Below, in pieces: positions 7,421 to 16,510 of a stretch of DNA of 64,000 bases. Position 1 is the stretch's first letter. Every line of letters begins with the position of its first letter. The DNA is from Bacteroidales bacterium (GTDB lineage: Bacteria; Bacteroidota; Bacteroidia; Bacteroidales; UBA3824). Both the position numbers and the translations under genes were made by a program. The stretch covers positions 1-64,000 of the forward strand of contig JAEDDH010000010.1 of the NCBI GenBank assembly GCA_016293845.1, in the 5' to 3' direction. Below the pieces are notes generated by a model. The model saw only the letters and a list, made by a program, of their open reading frames with translations, was not told where the DNA came from and searched no databases.

Positions 7421-9880
7421 GTGGACAATTTAGACGACATAAACCTCTTAAAAGAGGCGGTAGAACAAAAATTCGGTGCTAAGATTCTTTACGCTAAGGA
7501 TTGTGCCGTCCTCTCTGATAGTGTGTTCGAGGCCACGGGCAACAAGATTAGCGAAACTACTATCAAGCGACTGTGGAACCTCGTGGCAAGTGTATTTAAC
7601 CCATCTAAATACACTCTCAACTCGTTTAGCAAGTATATAGGCTACGAAGATTGGGACGATTTTGTAACCAACCGCCACAGCGTTACCAAAAACGCCGAAA
7701 ACATCGAAAAGTGGGAGCAGATTCGCCAAAAGGCACGCGCCATCAGTTACAACAGTTTCCTCTCGGTAAAAAACCGTATGAGTGTGGAGCTGCGCAATAC
7801 TGTGCATCGTAAGTTTGCCGACAAGATGTTCGACGGTTTTCTTTCTTCCGACAAAACAGCCACTGCTTTTATTGCTCCGGGCGGATATGGCAAATCTACC
7901 ATAGTGTCGGGGTTGGTCAACGACTTTTTCCTTGCCGAAAATGCTAAATATCCCGACGATATTGTTTGGTTTATGGATTGTGGGATTTTTGATAGCGTCA
8001 CCACCGAAGATTTTGACGTAGAGCGTTTTATACTCCGTCTTTTGGGATACGACAGCATCAAGAGTTTTAAAGAATACTTTGATGAGTTTCCGGCTGCTGT
8101 GCGTGGTCGCATAGTGCTCGTATTTGACGGACTTACGGAGTTTTCGGGTAATGAAGGCAGCACCAAACGCCTTATTAATTATATACTTTCGCTAATTGCT
8201 TCAAACAAAGAGGTTAGATGGTTTAAAGTGGCTATGACCCTCCGTCCCGACCTTTGGAACTATATCTGCCGCACTCTCAGCGATAGTGGGGACATCAAAG
8301 ATACGTGGTATGGTGTTGAGTTTTCAACATCGGCGTCGGTTGCCATTAATGTTCCGCTGCTTAAAATGGGCGAGGTGGAGCAGATTATCCGCAACAGCGG
8401 CGTTTACGATGATTCTTCGGTGATAAACGTGATGCAAGAGGGTATATTAAATATTACACGTATCCCATATTTCTTGCACCTTTATATATCGTTGGCACAG
8501 GTAAACAAGAGTATTGTGTCGGATACCGACCTTTTGCGCGAATTTGTTAGCCGCAAAATTATTGGCACCGAAAACGGAAGTCGCAAACTTAAACTTATTG
8601 ATTTCCTTTTGTTTAGTACCAATTACGGTTTAGATAATGATATTGTGGTGAAAGCAGGTTTGCAAAATTTGCTCAGCGATTATAAAACCGAGTTTGACCA
8701 ACTTGTGTCGCTTGGTGTGCTCTACGAATATACGGTAGAGGATAAATTCCTGTCCACAGCCACCTACGTTAAGTTTAATCATCAGATACTTTTTGAGTTT
8801 CTTCTGGCTAACTATTGGCTTAGGGAAAGTACATTTGATCGCGAGCTTTTTGCCGAGGTGTCAGAGTTTTACAGCGGTAATCCATCGTTGAAGTTTCAAA
8901 TTGTATCGTGGCTAATTAAATACGCATTCAAAGACCGCCGTACGGATATTATTTCGGGTATTTTTGATATTTTGGAAAAGAATTTTGCCAATCTCGAAGA
9001 TCAAACCTACATTATGAAACTTGTTAGTACTGTGGGTTTTGAGCTTCGCAAATATCCTGATATCCGCGCCGAAGTGCTGCCTGTGTATGCCTCTACGCCT
9101 TCGGGAAGGTTTTACTATTTTATGCATTTTTGCGATATCGATTCGCTCAACGCGTTTTATGGTGATGCTCTAAAATTATATGTAAAAAATTCTGTTTCGG
9201 TGGGCGACAAACTTTTTGCCTACACCATCAAATTGCAACAGGGATTCTTTAACCGCGATCAAAAAATGCTTTCGGAGTATTTCTCGATGGTAGAATCTCT
9301 TGATATTCCGCACGACGACAATGTTTGCTATATTGAGTTTATGTCGGTGCAAGTGTTATATTATTCTATGAACGAAGGTCGTATACCCGCCTCCTTGTTA
9401 GATTACATTTCTAATTTTGCGCAAGAGTATTACAGACACACCGAAAATCTTACACAGTCGTTTACTTATGGTGATATTATACTTGCCGATTCGCTGTCTC
9501 TTGCCGAGCAATGGAATTTGGTAAAGGATATTAGCGAGTTGATTTTCAGTAATAAACATTTTAGTCAACGCAAACTAATAAGCGAATATTTCCAACAATT
9601 GCAAGTGCTTTATGCATATTCGCTGCTCAAAACGGGTCACACCAAAAAGGCGACTGAGTATTTTGAAAGCATAGTAGAAAAACGCGAAGCATTTCCTGTT
9701 TCTGCCACCAACTATTGGAACATGCGTTTTTGCGAAATTGCCGCAGCCTTTTATTCAGCCGACAGCGACATTCATTCCGACTATATTAAAAAAGGTCTTG
9801 CGATATCTAAATGCTTTAAATTCACTTACTTTGAAAAGAAATTCCAACAAATGCTCCGCCGTATGAAAACAAGGTGGTAG
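7421..9880 (+). CDS. STAND/NACHT-like P-loop ATPase
   Basis: An 819-residue soluble protein. Residues 5-80 form a helical domain seen at the N terminus of many Bacteroidetes proteins (SETTIKRLWNLV, then YTLNSFSKYIGYEDWDDF), possibly helix-turn-helix-like. A P-loop lies at residues 154-160 (APGGYGKST). A Walker B-like strand is at 231-240 (IVLVFDGLTE), followed by the STAND-type arm with MTLRPDLWNYICR. The C-terminal 350 residues are helical, TPR-like repeats. This is the layout of STAND signalling ATPases, in which repeats sense a ligand and an N-terminal domain gives output. No nuclease, TIR or protease effector is visible, so a regulatory role or a defence role are both open. The start is GTG; no earlier in-frame ATG is available downstream of the promoter. 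Confidence 0.78.
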   Translation: MDNLDDINLLKEAVEQKFGAKILYAKDCAVLSDSVFEATGNKISETTIKRLWNLVASVFNPSKYTLNSFSKYIGYEDWDDFVTNRHSVTKNAENIEKWEQIRQKARAISYNSFLSVKNRMSVELRNTVHRKFADKMFDGFLSSDKTATAFIAPGGYGKSTIVSGLVNDFFLAENAKYPDDIVWFMDCGIFDSVTTEDFDVERFILRLLGYDSIKSFKEYFDEFPAAVRGRIVLVFDGLTEFSGNEGSTKRLINYILSLIASNKEVRWFKVAMTLRPDLWNYICRTLSDSGDIKDTWYGVEFSTSASVAINVPLLKMGEVEQIIRNSGVYDDSSVINVMQEGILNITRIPYFLHLYISLAQVNKSIVSDTDLLREFVSRKIIGTENGSRKLKLIDFLLFSTNYGLDNDIVVKAGLQNLLSDYKTEFDQLVSLGVLYEYTVEDKFLSTATYVKFNHQILFEFLLANYWLRESTFDRELFAEVSEFYSGNPSLKFQIVSWLIKYAFKDRRTDIISGIFDILEKNFANLEDQTYIMKLVSTVGFELRKYPDIRAEVLPVYASTPSGRFYYFMHFCDIDSLNAFYGDALKLYVKNSVSVGDKLFAYTIKLQQGFFNRDQKMLSEYFSMVESLDIPHDDNVCYIEFMSVQVLYYSMNEGRIPASLLDYISNFAQEYYRHTENLTQSFTYGDIILADSLSLAEQWNLVKDISELIFSNKHFSQRKLISEYFQQLQVLYAYSLLKTGHTKKATEYFESIVEKREAFPVSATNYWNMRFCEIAAAFYSADSDIHSDYIKKGLAISKCFKFTYFEKKFQQMLRRMKTRW

Positions 9881-9900
9881 ATATTTAAACTAATTATACA

Positions 9901-9944
9901 AAAACCTCCGCTGGAATGTCTTTTAACATTTTGGCGGAGGTTTT
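9901..9944. terminator. Bidirectional terminator between convergent genes
   Basis: AAAACCTCCGC (9901-9911) and GCGGAGGTTTT (9934-9944) form a stem with A and T flanks. It can serve both the STAND gene (+) and the DUF5723 operon (-). Confidence 0.9.
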
Positions 9945-9975
9945 ATTTGCATGTGTATTATACTAACTTCAAAAA

Positions 9976-11412
9976 TTATTCAAATAATGCTTTTTCGTAG
10001 TATTTTTTACGTCCAATAATAATCGACATTCCGGTTTGGAAGTTTACCATGTTGGTTTTTCTGATCCATTTGTCTGCCATATTGCTGCCGTTCATACTCC
10101 AAAACAGGGGTGAAAATTGGTCGAATATAAAATATAATTGTATCGGTCCCAATTGTTGCGATAATCCTAAGCCCCATACGTTTGCACGGCGGTTGATAAA
10201 CGATTGCGAAACGCTAATCTGCGTGCCTCTGCCAAATCGGAAATTAACCGAAGAGGTAAGCGACGGATGTAGGTGCTTATTGTAAAACATTGCGCGAAAC
10301 ATCATGCCAAGGTCGATACATTTGTTGAGATGATATTTGCCCGAAAGGTAGATTTTTGTGTTGAGCCAATCGGTATATCCTTTGCTGTTGTCGCTTGGGG
10401 TGGCAAATGCTGCGATAGAGTCTTCCATTACCTGGCCGAGCGAATCTAAGTTGTTGAAATATTTGGCAAGGTCCACACCAGTAAAGTCAAATGTGCCTTT
10501 TTGCTCTAATGTTACGCCATATTTTTTCCATTTGATTGCGCCAAGGTCGATAACCGAACCAGCAAACGACCATTTGTCGTCTAATTCGTATGTCATGCCG
10601 AGGTCAACTGCCCATCCGCCGTTTTTGGTAAAAAACATTTTTTTCTTTTCGCTTGTGGTCATGTTTTCGAGGTCGTTGATATTGGCAGCGTATACACTGT
10701 CGATTCTACCTTTTTCGTCGTAGACAAATTTTAAATCTGCGCCAGAACCAATTTGAAACTTAACATCAGTTTTTAAACTCATATCGTACATGTCGTCGTC
10801 GGTGGTAAGCACCATATCGCATTTTCGGGTGCGCAAATTGCCAATACCTTTTAAGCGTTTGATAGCTGCGCCAAAGTTGATCTTGTCGGAAAACTCGCGC
10901 GAATAACCAAACGAATATTGTATAAATGCATTAGCTTTGACATCCATTCCGCTAAGGTCGGTGGTGCTTTCTTTGTCGAAATATGTACCATCTTTAAGTT
11001 TTAAAAGATCTTTGGGATAGGCAAAGTTTTCGTAACCTCTAATGGATACACCTGCATGAGCATAACCTTCGCCAATGCGGAAACCGAAGTTGAATAATTG
11101 TACATTGGCTTCGGCAAATTGATAGTTGTTTTTGTGTAATTTGCCGTAAATTTTGTCGAGATCGATGATATACTTGTCGCCATTTGCTATGTGTTTAAAC
11201 ATATCGTTGACGGCAAAACCCGAGTTGCCAAACCCACCGTAAACATCGTATATTGACACATACACTTTGCAATGAGGGTTAACAACGGGATTGTATATGT
11301 TGATGTTTGGAATATTATCCATAAAGTAGCCTGTAAGGGATTGTGCTCCGGCTGTTGCGCTTGTGAGAGCCAATGCGGCTGTTAGCGCAATATTTTTAAT
11401 AGTGTTTTTCAT
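9976..11412 (-). CDS. DUF5723-family outer-membrane protein
   Basis: A 478-residue exported protein with signal peptide MKNTIKNIALTAALALTSA cleaved after TAGA. Alternating aromatic strands throughout and typical segments (FNFGFRIGEGYAHAGVSIRG, FIQYSFGYSREFSDKINFGAA, LGLSQQLGPIQLYFIFDQF) indicate a porin-like beta-barrel of the DUF5723 type. Its function is unknown. It is the last gene of a three-gene minus-strand operon with two lipoproteins. The 18-base gap upstream to the 11431 lipoprotein supports cotranscription, and the operon ends at 9901-9944. Confidence 0.85.
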   Translation of the reverse strand: MKNTIKNIALTAALALTSATAGAQSLTGYFMDNIPNINIYNPVVNPHCKVYVSIYDVYGGFGNSGFAVNDMFKHIANGDKYIIDLDKIYGKLHKNNYQFAEANVQLFNFGFRIGEGYAHAGVSIRGYENFAYPKDLLKLKDGTYFDKESTTDLSGMDVKANAFIQYSFGYSREFSDKINFGAAIKRLKGIGNLRTRKCDMVLTTDDDMYDMSLKTDVKFQIGSGADLKFVYDEKGRIDSVYAANINDLENMTTSEKKKMFFTKNGGWAVDLGMTYELDDKWSFAGSVIDLGAIKWKKYGVTLEQKGTFDFTGVDLAKYFNNLDSLGQVMEDSIAAFATPSDNSKGYTDWLNTKIYLSGKYHLNKCIDLGMMFRAMFYNKHLHPSLTSSVNFRFGRGTQISVSQSFINRRANVWGLGLSQQLGPIQLYFIFDQFSPLFWSMNGSNMADKWIRKTNMVNFQTGMSIIIGRKKYYEKALFE

Positions 11413-11430
11413 TTTGAGTGATTTATTAAG

Positions 11431-12552
11431 TTAGTCTTTGGTTGTAAATCCGGCTTCTGCGCACATCGACATTCTAAGGTCGAGCGATTGGCTTTCGGTT
11501 ATGTTAACATATTTGGTTTGGTCTGTAGTTATCACAATGTCGTAAATAATTCTGTCACATTTGGCGTTAGACAATTTTTCGAGACGTTTTTTATCGATTG
11601 TGCTAATTTGATCGGCAGCAGTGGTTTGTGTAATGTTGCCTTGTGCGTCGGTTTTGGCGGCTTCAATATTCCAAGGACCTTGAGTAAATATTGAGTCAAC
11701 GATTACAGAACCTTTTCCCAAGAAATATGCTTTGATTTTAAAATCGATAGGCATGCTGTTTTGGGCTTTGCTTTTGATAATTAGTTGGTCGGCATTTTCG
11801 ATAATATCATCAAGGTCGGCTTCGATAGTGTCGCATACCGAAAAACCACTTGCTTTAATCTCTAACGGAAGGTCTATTACCACATTCACTTTCATTTTGT
11901 CGTCATCATCCAAAGCATCCGCTTGGACTGTGTATGTTAGGATGTAATATTCGGGCATTTGTTTAAGTATTTCTGATAATTCGCCGTTGGTGTTTTCGTT
12001 GTTGACTTTTATCTCTTCGGCAAATTCAGGGTTTTGTGGAACGATAGTGCCCATCAGAGAGCCGTTACCTTTGAAAAATTCAATTTTATTAATCTGGAGG
12101 TTAATTTTGCTGTTTTTCATCACCTTCTTTTTGAGGGTGAACGATGGGTTTTTAATTAAGATATAACCATTGTCGCGATCGCGATAAATGTCTTGTTTGT
12201 CGGTTACGTATGTTTTTTGCCAAGTTTGAGGAGGTAATCCGAGAGAAGCCAATTCTTCGGGACTAAGCATTGTTGGCAATTTAATCACTTTGTCGTCTTG
12301 GTCTACAATCATGTGAATTAATCCTTTATTGTCGGTAGTAAAGTGGAGTCGCTTGTTGATACTTTCCGCTTTAAAGTCAGAGAATTTCATTTTGGTGTTG
12401 ATCAAAGGTGCAGCCGCTTTTCCGTTTATGGCTATCGAGTCGTCGTAATTATCAAACTCTTCAAAGTCGAAATCATCGCGGCACGAATTTAATGCTACTG
12501 TTAATATCAGCAGTGCACCCGTGATGATTTTTACTAAATAATTTTTTATCAT
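11431..12552 (-). CDS. Envelope lipoprotein, middle gene of the DUF5723 operon
   Basis: A 373-residue lipoprotein. The signal peptide MIKNYLVKIITGALLILTVA ends in the lipobox LNSC, and the mature protein starts CRDDFDFEEFDNYDD. Acidic residues right after the Cys are common in surface-exposed Bacteroidetes lipoproteins. The body is beta-rich with repeated strand patterns (SKINLQINKIEFFKGNGSL, MKVNVVIDLPLEIKASGF), suggesting one or two beta-sandwich domains. No family is recognised. It lies 10 bases downstream of the 918-residue lipoprotein gene and 18 bases before the barrel gene, so the three probably form one envelope complex or secretion-related unit. Confidence 0.8.
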   Translation of the reverse strand: MIKNYLVKIITGALLILTVALNSCRDDFDFEEFDNYDDSIAINGKAAAPLINTKMKFSDFKAESINKRLHFTTDNKGLIHMIVDQDDKVIKLPTMLSPEELASLGLPPQTWQKTYVTDKQDIYRDRDNGYILIKNPSFTLKKKVMKNSKINLQINKIEFFKGNGSLMGTIVPQNPEFAEEIKVNNENTNGELSEILKQMPEYYILTYTVQADALDDDDKMKVNVVIDLPLEIKASGFSVCDTIEADLDDIIENADQLIIKSKAQNSMPIDFKIKAYFLGKGSVIVDSIFTQGPWNIEAAKTDAQGNITQTTAADQISTIDKKRLEKLSNAKCDRIIYDIVITTDQTKYVNITESQSLDLRMSMCAEAGFTTKD

Positions 12553-12562
12553 AGTTTTATAG

Positions 12563-15319
12563 TTATTTTATTATGTAATTGTATAAATATTTGTCTTTGC
12601 TGCCTATTAAGAGGCTGTAATCTGCCGAATTGTTGAATTTAGTGATGCTAAACTCAGTAATTCCATTTATTGGGAAACCATCTTGAAGTTTGCACCTATT
12701 GTCGAGCAGATATGCTTTGTCGGTATTTTCACATATAATACCTATTTTAATATTTTTAGCTCCAAATTTGAATATTATAGGTTTTCCTGATATATCGCCA
12801 TCGGTGAAATAGTCGCCAATTTTTTGATATCTGCTGTCAAAAATTTCGATAGCATTTCCTTCGGTGAATATAAATTCGTTTTGCCCATCGCCGTTGATAT
12901 CGTCCATTATGAAATTGTGTTTTCTGCTGTAGCTTTTGATATTTTTAGTGTCAGACGATCCATCGCCATTGATATATTCGATTCCGCCAGCAGCATTGGT
13001 AGTTACAAATCTCATATTAAAATCGTCAATTGACTCGATGTAATACTTTGAGTTTGGTGCCTTGGGGAAGTATTTGGTGGGCACAATTTTGGGTTCGCCT
13101 CTACGATTGAGAATGTAGGTTTTGAGGTTGTCGGCAAACACAAGATACTCGTTGTCTTTGAATTTGAGGTATTGCACAGGCGTAATAATTTGATCTTTGG
13201 TTTCTACTGGATTCCACGAATCTAATGGTGTTCCGTTTTTTGTGTAAAGGTACAATTTTTTGTTGTTGCATGGTACAAAAATACGATAATTCCCATCGTT
13301 TTCGTAATCAAAAACCGAAATTTCGCTCGAAATACCTCCTTGAATCTCTATTGGATAGTTATCTAAATAATTTCCGTTTTTGTCGAGGCAGTGTATAAAA
13401 TTGTCGGTGGCAAAGAGGTATTGAATTTTGCCATTGCGGTAAACGTCTACTTGATATACCTGACCTTGTATTGATTCTGGCAGTTGTTTTTGCCACAATC
13501 TCTTGCCGTCTCTGTCTATCAGGTATATTTTTTTAGACTCATCTTGAATTATAATGTTGTTGTCTTTTGTTTCAAAATTTTTTACAATTTGAGGTTTGAT
13601 TATGGCTGTTGAATCAAGAGGTGCTTTCCATTTTATCAAACGCTCTTTTTCGATCATATCGCTGTAATTCAATACTATATTGGTGTAGTATTTGTCGTCG
13701 ATTTTGCTTACTTGCAGTGCTGATGAACGGAAATTTCTCAGTTTGCCATAGTTTTTGAGATATTCGTTTCTGTTGCTGTTGTTGAGAAGTTCGGATATAG
13801 CATTTTTGTTGTATGCTAAGTCGGTATAATAAAATATATTGCTTTTGCCGTTGATGAGGTTTTTAAACTCCTTGTAGTATGAATTGTTGGCAAGTGTTTT
13901 GTCGCTTTCTATCGAATTGATATATTCTTTTATGGCATTTACGTTTTGAGCAAACACAATTTTCGAGTTGTAAAATGCCATATAGCTATAATCCATAGTG
14001 CCGAATATTTCGCCAAAATATGTCGAGAAAATATTTTTTATCGGGAAAAAATAAACCACATATCTCTTGTTATTCTGAGTAGTGATGTTTGCCATTAATT
14101 CTGATTCAGGAGTATTGTTTTTTTTCTGATACTCTCTCACTATTTTTAGGAGAGTCTTTTTAGCGAGGTCTTCATCATCAGTTTCGGCAATAATGTAGTT
14201 GTCGTTGGCACGTGTGGCTATGCTGTAGTCGGTTGTAAATTCGGTTATTCTGTTGCCGATTATTTGATATAATTCTTGCTCAAGATTAATTCTATATTTT
14301 TTGCAGTTGAGATTATCGTGTTGATCGTATTCTCTTTTGCGGTCGCTTAGATCGAGATATTTTTTGTAGCTTGTTTTAAAAGCTTCCATTTCCGAAATTC
14401 CTATCGAAGCAAATTGGATAGTTTTGCTGGGCAGATACTCTTCAAAATCGTTTGAAACGGGTTCTTGATTTTTAAATATATTGATATACGCTCCCGATTT
14501 TTCGTTAGCGCTGCTAAATCCTGTAATAGTTACGCTTTGGTTGTGTGCCGAAACATCCAATACCGACCATTCGGCAAATTTTCCGATTCGCTTGGTAACC
14601 GATTTTTTTGAGCTGTTGAGTTGCTGACCCACAATTTCGTAAAATTTGGGATAATTGATTATAACATTAGCTTCGGCATCGTTGCCTTTGTAAGTTATTA
14701 TTTTGCACAAGGGTTTGTCGAAGGCAATATTGTCGCCTGTTTTTAATTGGCGGATAGCATTGTGAATGAAAATATCGTTGTAACTCAAAAGAATAAATTC
14801 TTTGTAATATGCAAAGTAGATGTTTCGCTTATTATTTGAAGGCTTGATATTGATTATAGTAACATTTTCGTATTTAGTGGAAGTTACTTGTATTTTTTGT
14901 TCTTTGGTTTTGCGTTGAATTAGGTCGATTGCCACTTGAGCCACTTGTTTCCCTGTTAGTATTACAGCTAATCCATTAATTTTGTGACCATTGTTGTAAA
15001 ACGACAGAGCAAAATGTTTTTTTCTTACGCCCGCTCTAAGTTTGTCTTCTTCTGATAAAAGTTGATAAATATCTGAAATGAACGCCTCAGCGGTTTGAAA
15101 TTGATTTACTGCTTTTAAGTCGGTCCAAGCAGCACCGCCTTCTTGAATTTTTTGGGTGAGCGAAACAATATCGTTTGTGGTGATAATTATGCCCGGATTT
15201 GAAGGAATAGCGTGTAATACAGGGTCGGCTGCGGAGGCTACATCATCGTTGCAACTAACGCAAAGAGTGTATAGTATCGCTGTTAATATGGCTGCTATAT
15301 ATGCCGTTGTTCTTCTCAT
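12563..15319 (-). CDS. Large lipoprotein with C-terminal beta-propeller
   Basis: A 918-residue lipoprotein with lipobox CVSC in MRRTTAYIAAILTAILYTLCVSC. Residues 24-600 contain a large mixed domain that begins LHAIPSNPGIIITTNDIVSL, reminiscent of DUF3352-type proteins. From about residue 600 there are blade-like repeats (IIIQDESKKIYLIDRDGKRLWQ, LFATDNFIHCLDKNGNYLD, IFVPCNNKKLYLYTKNG). These include an FG-GAP/calcium-type DINGDGQNEFIFTEG motif, indicating a PQQ-like or integrin-like propeller. It is the first gene of the operon running down to 9976. A binding or scaffolding role at the cell surface is inferred from the propeller and lipid anchor. Confidence 0.82.
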   Translation of the reverse strand: MRRTTAYIAAILTAILYTLCVSCNDDVASAADPVLHAIPSNPGIIITTNDIVSLTQKIQEGGAAWTDLKAVNQFQTAEAFISDIYQLLSEEDKLRAGVRKKHFALSFYNNGHKINGLAVILTGKQVAQVAIDLIQRKTKEQKIQVTSTKYENVTIINIKPSNNKRNIYFAYYKEFILLSYNDIFIHNAIRQLKTGDNIAFDKPLCKIITYKGNDAEANVIINYPKFYEIVGQQLNSSKKSVTKRIGKFAEWSVLDVSAHNQSVTITGFSSANEKSGAYINIFKNQEPVSNDFEEYLPSKTIQFASIGISEMEAFKTSYKKYLDLSDRKREYDQHDNLNCKKYRINLEQELYQIIGNRITEFTTDYSIATRANDNYIIAETDDEDLAKKTLLKIVREYQKKNNTPESELMANITTQNNKRYVVYFFPIKNIFSTYFGEIFGTMDYSYMAFYNSKIVFAQNVNAIKEYINSIESDKTLANNSYYKEFKNLINGKSNIFYYTDLAYNKNAISELLNNSNRNEYLKNYGKLRNFRSSALQVSKIDDKYYTNIVLNYSDMIEKERLIKWKAPLDSTAIIKPQIVKNFETKDNNIIIQDESKKIYLIDRDGKRLWQKQLPESIQGQVYQVDVYRNGKIQYLFATDNFIHCLDKNGNYLDNYPIEIQGGISSEISVFDYENDGNYRIFVPCNNKKLYLYTKNGTPLDSWNPVETKDQIITPVQYLKFKDNEYLVFADNLKTYILNRRGEPKIVPTKYFPKAPNSKYYIESIDDFNMRFVTTNAAGGIEYINGDGSSDTKNIKSYSRKHNFIMDDINGDGQNEFIFTEGNAIEIFDSRYQKIGDYFTDGDISGKPIIFKFGAKNIKIGIICENTDKAYLLDNRCKLQDGFPINGITEFSITKFNNSADYSLLIGSKDKYLYNYIIK

Positions 15320-15727
15320 TTTTTCCGGTTGCGCATTTTAATTTAAAATACGAAGATAAATATTATATCTTAGTTTTTGCTTCTTTTTCTAAAATTTACG
15401 ATTATGTTTTTGTTTTTCTAATATTTTGTTAAGATAAACGTTTTTTGTCGGTATATATTTATTTTACATTTCTATTTTTTATTTTGTTGTGTAATGCGTT
15501 GTAATTTAATATGTTGTACATTTGTTGTTACATTTGTAATTGCGGCGCTGTTAACATTTGGAAACGCTTAATTTAATTTCTTTTATGTTCGCTTATACTT
15601 CATAAGTATATATCAATCATATTTTCAAGTTTTCTTTTAATTTTTAATATCTCAATTTACTTTTGATATTTTTAGTTGACTTAATTTATTACCTTGAATA
15701 ACGCGTTTAAACAACGTTATTGCCTCG
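15320..15727. other. AT-rich spacer with no gene
   Basis: A 408-base gap between two minus-strand genes. It is very rich in T-tracts on the plus strand, with no open frame above background, no stable hairpin and no tRNA-like fold. It presumably holds the promoter of the 12563 operon, but no clean TAnnTTTG box is visible. Confidence 0.6.
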
Positions 15728-16489
15728 CTATCTGAATTTTGCAAAAAACTCGGTTATTATGCCTTTGATATCGTTGTCGAGATATTTTAGAGCTTGTTCT
15801 TTTATCTCTTTGGGTATTGGATAATATGCTTCGGCTATAGATCCAGCAATGGCAGCAGTGGTGTCGGTGTCGCCACCCAATTCTACAGCATTGCGAATGG
15901 TGGATTCAAAATTGTGTGCTTCTAAAAAACACTCTATTGCATCAGGAACTGCTTCCATACAGCTGCCGTGCATTCCTTTTACTTCGCTTAGTATGGGCAT
16001 GTTGTATTCAAAATGCTCTTTTACATAATCGGCTACGTCTTCTTTTAGCAACATTTTGTTGCGAAGTACATATATCAAATTTGCAACGCAAATTGCACCT
16101 TTGATGCCTTCGGGGTGACTGTGTGTGGGTTTCGCCGATTTTATTGCCTCTTTAACTGTTTTGGCTTCGGAGTCGAATGCCCAACCAATTGCACTTACAC
16201 GCATTGCCGACCCGTTGCCCCAACTATCGTATGGCTTTTGATGTTCGCTCTTGAGCCATTGTGTAAACTTGCTGCCATATCCTCCAAGCGGAAACGGATA
16301 TTTGGTACACCATTTTACAAGATTGTCGCTGTATCCGGCTCCGTTGATTATAGCATCTGCTATGGCAACGGTGCAAATAGTGTCGTCGGTAAAGGCACAT
16401 TCGGGCGTAAAAAGTTTAAAATTGCTAACGTTTCTTCCGCCGTATTCAAACCGCGAACCTACTATATCTCCTATAATTGCTCCTAACAT
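15728..16489 (-). CDS. ADP-ribosylglycohydrolase (DraG-like)
   Basis: A 253-residue enzyme that removes ADP-ribose from modified macromolecules or from O-acetyl-ADP-ribose. The family signature is complete: GAIIGDIVGS at the N terminus, FTDDT (Mg-binding Thr-Asp-Asp), and the C-terminal GGDTDTTAAIAGSI metal-binding motif. Length and motif spacing match bacterial DraG/ARH3 relatives. It lies 21 bases downstream of the mechanosensitive channel gene on the same strand and may be cotranscribed with it. No ADP-ribosyltransferase gene is visible in the window, so the substrate is unknown. Confidence 0.92.
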   Translation of the reverse strand: MLGAIIGDIVGSRFEYGGRNVSNFKLFTPECAFTDDTICTVAIADAIINGAGYSDNLVKWCTKYPFPLGGYGSKFTQWLKSEHQKPYDSWGNGSAMRVSAIGWAFDSEAKTVKEAIKSAKPTHSHPEGIKGAICVANLIYVLRNKMLLKEDVADYVKEHFEYNMPILSEVKGMHGSCMEAVPDAIECFLEAHNFESTIRNAVELGGDTDTTAAIAGSIAEAYYPIPKEIKEQALKYLDNDIKGIITEFFAKFR

Positions 16490-16510
16490 TGTTGTATAGT
16501 TTAATGGTTG

